Assembly: GCA_964580435.1 (NCBI GenBank)
Contig: CAZOKP010000035.1
Coordinates: forward strand, 1-24,422
Source: CAZKEW01 sp964580435
GTDB lineage: Bacteria; Acidobacteriota; Aminicenantia; Aminicenantales; UBA8522
Reading direction: 5' to 3'
Length of the DNA stretch: 24,422 nucleotides
The notes beneath the pieces were generated by a model. It was not told where the DNA came from. It did no database searches and saw only the letters and a list, made by a program, of their open reading frames with translations. Positions 21,782 through 24,422 of this stretch are shown one piece after another (the stretch's first letter is position 1; each line of letters begins with the position of its first letter). The position numbers and the translations under genes are program-made.

Positions 21782-24307
21782 CTAGAATCTTGCTTTTTTA
21801 TAGAATATCGCCTTGGCAATCTCCGCCAGGGTTATATATAAAACGACGATAACGCCAATGGCCAGAAAGAACACGGGCGGGACCATCTTAAACCCGAAGA
21901 GCGGGGCGAACGGCAGAGCGGGCAGCAAGAAAGCAAGCCCGGCGATAATGAGGGTTGTAATAAGTAAGGCGCGACCGGGACGGCTGCGGAAAAAGGGCTT
22001 GGCCGTCCTCATGACGAGGACGATGATGGATGCGGAAACGACGGATTCCATGAACCAGCCGGTCCTGAACTGATCTTGATTCGCCCGGAGAAGGAGCAGA
22101 AGAATGCCGAAGGTCAGGAAATCAAAGAGAGAGCTCAGTGGACCGAAAATAAGCATAAAATTCCGGATGAAGGCGAAATCCCACCGCCTCGGCCGGGACA
22201 CCATTTCACTGTCCACCGCGTCGCCAGCTATAGTCATTTCCGGGAAATCCGTCATGAGGTTGGTGAGGAGGATCTGCTTCGGCAGCAGAGGAAGGAAAGG
22301 CAGAAATAAGGAAGCCGCGGCCATGCTGAACATGTTGCCGAAATTGGCGCTCGTGGCCATGAAGACATATTTGAGGGTGTTGGCAAAGGTCCGCCGGCCG
22401 TCGCGAATTCCCTGGAGAAGAACGCCGAGGTCATTCTTGAGCAAAACAATATCCGCCGCCTCCTTGGCCACATCTACAGCGCTGTCCACAGATATTCCCA
22501 CATCCGCAGCATGGAGGGCTGTGGCATCGTTGATCCCATCGCCTAAGTAGCCGACCACATGCCCCGACTTTTTTAGAGCTAAAATGATCCTCTCTTTCTG
22601 ATTCGGCTCGATTGCGGCAAAGACATCGACTTCTTTGGCTTGCTGGAACAAAGCTTCATTGCTCATACGGCGCATTTCGGGGCCGGTGATGATTCTCGAG
22701 CTCTTGAGGCCGACATGCCGGCTGACCTCAGCCGCCACAAGCTCGCTATCTCCGGTGATGATTTTAAGGGAAATTCCCTGCGCCTTGAGGTCCCGAATCG
22801 TTTCAGCAATCATCGGCTTGATCGGGTCATGGAGCACCAAAAAACCCAGGAACGTCATGCCGGTCTCATCGTTCTTGGTGATGGCCGTCTCTCGGCCGAC
22901 ATCGCGAAAGGCCACTCCGAGAAGGCGAAATCCTTTGGAGCTGAATTCTTCATACAGACGGTGAATTTGATCCTCGACCAGGCTCATGACAATAGACCGG
23001 CCCTCTTCTGCTTCCGCCTCTGAGCAAACGGACAGGACATTGAGCAGGGCGCCTTTGGTGACCATAAAATTCCGGCCCTCTCCGGAAACAAGAATGCTGA
23101 GCCTTTTTCGGAGAAAATCGTACGGGACTTCGTCCAATTTTTTATAGTCTCCCAGGTCAAAAGAACGGTCAGCCCGGATGGCTTCATCAATCGGGTTTTT
23201 GAACCCCGTTTCAAAACAGGCGTTGAGATAGGCATAGAAGAGGACTTTTTCCTTTTCCTCTCCGTCGATCCCGAGAGCAGAGTGAACGCGGACTTTCCCT
23301 TCCGTCAAAGTGCCTGTTTTGTCCGAACAAAGAACATTCATGCTGCCAAAATTCTCGATGGAAGAAAGCCTCTTGACAATGACCTTCTGCTGGGCCATTT
23401 TTTTGGCCCCGTAAGCCAGGTTGACAGCGATAATGGCCGGCAGAAGCTGTGGAGTCAGGCCGACCGCCAGAGCTAGGGCGAAGAGGAACGAATCTAATAC
23501 AGGCCTGGCAAAATAAACATTAAAGGCAAAGATCGCCAGAAGCAGAATGAGAGTCACTTCCATGAGAAAATAGCCGAACCGCCTCACGCCGTGCTCGAAT
23601 TCTGTTTCCGGAGGCCTGATTCTCAAGCGTCCGGAAATCTTGCCAAATTCCGTTTCTTTTCCGGTGCGGACGACGAGCCCCTTGCCGGTTCCGCTGACAA
23701 CATGAGTCCCCATGAAAAGGGCGTTCGTGAGCTGGGCCATCGCCGCTGCGGCCGGCAGGAGGCCGGGAGTTTTTTCAACCGGATAGGTCTCCCCCGTCAA
23801 AGCCGCCTCATCAATAAAGAGGTCCTTCGCTTCGAGGAGTAAGCAGTCGGCAGGAATGATACCTCCGCCATGAAAGATCACAACATCGCCGGACACGAGC
23901 TCCTCGACAGAAATTTCGTGCTCCGTTCCATCGCGAAGCACCGTGGATTTGACCTGGACTTTGGCCTGAAGTTTTTCGACCGTATCGAAGGCACCTTTTT
24001 CCTGCTTGAACCCGAGAAATCCGCTGAAGAGAATGATCACTGAAATGATGATGGCATCCGTGGTATCTCGCAGGAAAAAGGATAGAATGACGGCACCGAT
24101 AAGGATGAGTATAATCGGACTTTTAAACTGAGAAAGGAAAAGGGCCAGCGCAGCCGTTTTTTTGCGCCCCTTAAGCTGGTTGGGACCGTAGATTTCAAGC
24201 CTGCGCTGAGCCTCGGCGCTGCTCAAACCGAGCGCGGAAGAGTCCAACCGGCCAAAAAGCTCGGCAGGAGGTATGCTCCAAAAGGAAGAAGTTTTATTGA
24301 GAGCCAT
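21782..24307 (-). CDS. mgtA: P3B-type magnesium-transporting P-type ATPase
   Basis: An ATP-driven inner-membrane importer of Mg2+, 841 residues, somewhat shorter than the ~900-residue Salmonella MgtA. It shows an N-terminal cation-ATPase domain (GLSSAEAQRRLEIYGPNQL), TGET (171-174), the phosphorylation site Asp329 in CSDKTGTLTEGKV, KGALLNVL in the nucleotide domain, ITGDS, GDGINDATAL, and ten predicted helices ending with the LPFAPLFGF and AKAIFYKK segments seen in MgtA/MgtB. In helix 4 the family segment LTPE is LTPQ (285-288). AAGGG lies nine bases before the ATG. A sigma70-like promoter stands directly upstream, so it is probably its own unit. Confidence 0.93.
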   Translation of the reverse strand: MALNKTSSFWSIPPAELFGRLDSSALGLSSAEAQRRLEIYGPNQLKGRKKTAALALFLSQFKSPIILILIGAVILSFFLRDTTDAIIISVIILFSGFLGFKQEKGAFDTVEKLQAKVQVKSTVLRDGTEHEISVEELVSGDVVIFHGGGIIPADCLLLEAKDLFIDEAALTGETYPVEKTPGLLPAAAAMAQLTNALFMGTHVVSGTGKGLVVRTGKETEFGKISGRLRIRPPETEFEHGVRRFGYFLMEVTLILLLAIFAFNVYFARPVLDSFLFALALAVGLTPQLLPAIIAVNLAYGAKKMAQQKVIVKRLSSIENFGSMNVLCSDKTGTLTEGKVRVHSALGIDGEEKEKVLFYAYLNACFETGFKNPIDEAIRADRSFDLGDYKKLDEVPYDFLRKRLSILVSGEGRNFMVTKGALLNVLSVCSEAEAEEGRSIVMSLVEDQIHRLYEEFSSKGFRLLGVAFRDVGRETAITKNDETGMTFLGFLVLHDPIKPMIAETIRDLKAQGISLKIITGDSELVAAEVSRHVGLKSSRIITGPEMRRMSNEALFQQAKEVDVFAAIEPNQKERIILALKKSGHVVGYLGDGINDATALHAADVGISVDSAVDVAKEAADIVLLKNDLGVLLQGIRDGRRTFANTLKYVFMATSANFGNMFSMAAASLFLPFLPLLPKQILLTNLMTDFPEMTIAGDAVDSEMVSRPRRWDFAFIRNFMLIFGPLSSLFDFLTFGILLLLLRANQDQFRTGWFMESVVSASIIVLVMRTAKPFFRSRPGRALLITTLIIAGLAFLLPALPFAPLFGFKMVPPVFFLAIGVIVVLYITLAEIAKAIFYKKARF

Positions 24308-24318
24308 CTAAGCCCTTG

Positions 24319-24408
24319 TCATATAATAAAAATATATCGCCAGCCGTCGTCGGACGTCAACTGTATAGTATGTCCTGGCCCCCGCACAACCACGTTTTGA
24401 TTCATCAT
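24319..24408 (-). CDS. Possible short ORF upstream of mgtA, or end of a gene outside the window
   Basis: Tandem ATGs (24408 and 24405) behind AGGGGG open a 28-29-residue frame (MMNQNVVVRGPGHTIQLTS...) that stops 11 bases before mgtA. The spacing of the Shine-Dalgarno suits the second ATG. The frame is also open to the window edge, so it may be the C-terminus of a larger upstream gene. The mgtA promoter candidate lies inside it, which weakens a leader-peptide reading. No family recognised. Confidence 0.3.
   Translation of the reverse strand: MMNQNVVVRGPGHTIQLTSDDGWRYIFII
24331..24360 (-). promoter_or_regulatory. Sigma70-like promoter of mgtA
   Basis: The minus strand reads TTGACG (24355-24360), an 18-base spacer and TATATT (24331-24336). 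The implied leader is only about 20 bases, so there is no room for a long Mg2+-sensing leader of the Salmonella mgtA kind if this is the start used. Confidence 0.5.
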
Positions 24409-24422
24409 AACCCCCTTTGCTA

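Overview
The window looks like a piece of a metagenome-assembled chromosome from a diderm (Gram-negative-type) bacterium. It encodes an outer-membrane porin, a tripartite RND efflux system with an outer-membrane channel, and lipoprotein-type leaders. It also carries a 100-N scaffold gap. Most of it is fairly GC-rich, except for one clearly AT-richer gene near 14.5-15.4 kb. I cannot assign a phylum from the sequence; an uncultivated Acidobacteriota/Aminicenantota-like lineage is only a guess.

About 13.4 kb at the left is a phosphate-acquisition locus read entirely on the minus strand, so it is transcribed right to left. In transcription order it begins with a second-type Pst system: pstS2, pstC2, pstA2, two adjacent pstB genes (called PstB3 and PstB2 here) and phoU2. 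Next comes an operon of an outer-membrane porin, pstS1, pstC1, pstA1, pstB1 and phoU1, preceded by a four-half-site Pho-box-like array. A structured spacer bounded by inverted repeats follows, then phoB and phoR, which overlap by ATGA. phoB is broken only by an assembly gap whose two flanks are an exact 55-base duplicate. Removing one copy and the Ns restores an intact 226-residue PhoB.

The most notable observation is in the two adjacent ATPases of the second Pst system, which have lost complementary catalytic motifs. PstB2 (9375-10127) keeps Walker A, Q-loop, Walker B and switch histidine, but its LSGGQ signature is LPDEQ. PstB3 (10147-10911) keeps LSGGQ and Walker B, but has Ala for the Q-loop Gln and Asn for the switch His. 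Paired as a heterodimer they would form exactly one canonical and one degenerate ATP site. That arrangement is well known in asymmetric ABC exporters; I do not know of it in a phosphate importer.

The middle (13.6-15.4 kb) holds a plus-strand NodB-type polysaccharide deacetylase, with a 23-codon ORF overlapping its start codon, and a convergent AT-rich CDF cation exporter.

The right part (15.5-24.3 kb, minus strand) is a metal-transport region. In transcription order it has a P3B-type Mg2+ ATPase (mgtA), a REP-like palindrome, a small putatively leaderless membrane or secreted protein, and a CzcC/CzcB/CzcA-type efflux operon ending in a divergent PII-like protein. The first 234 bases and the last stretch beyond mgtA hold no gene I can support firmly. 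No tRNA, rRNA, CRISPR or transposase gene was recognised.
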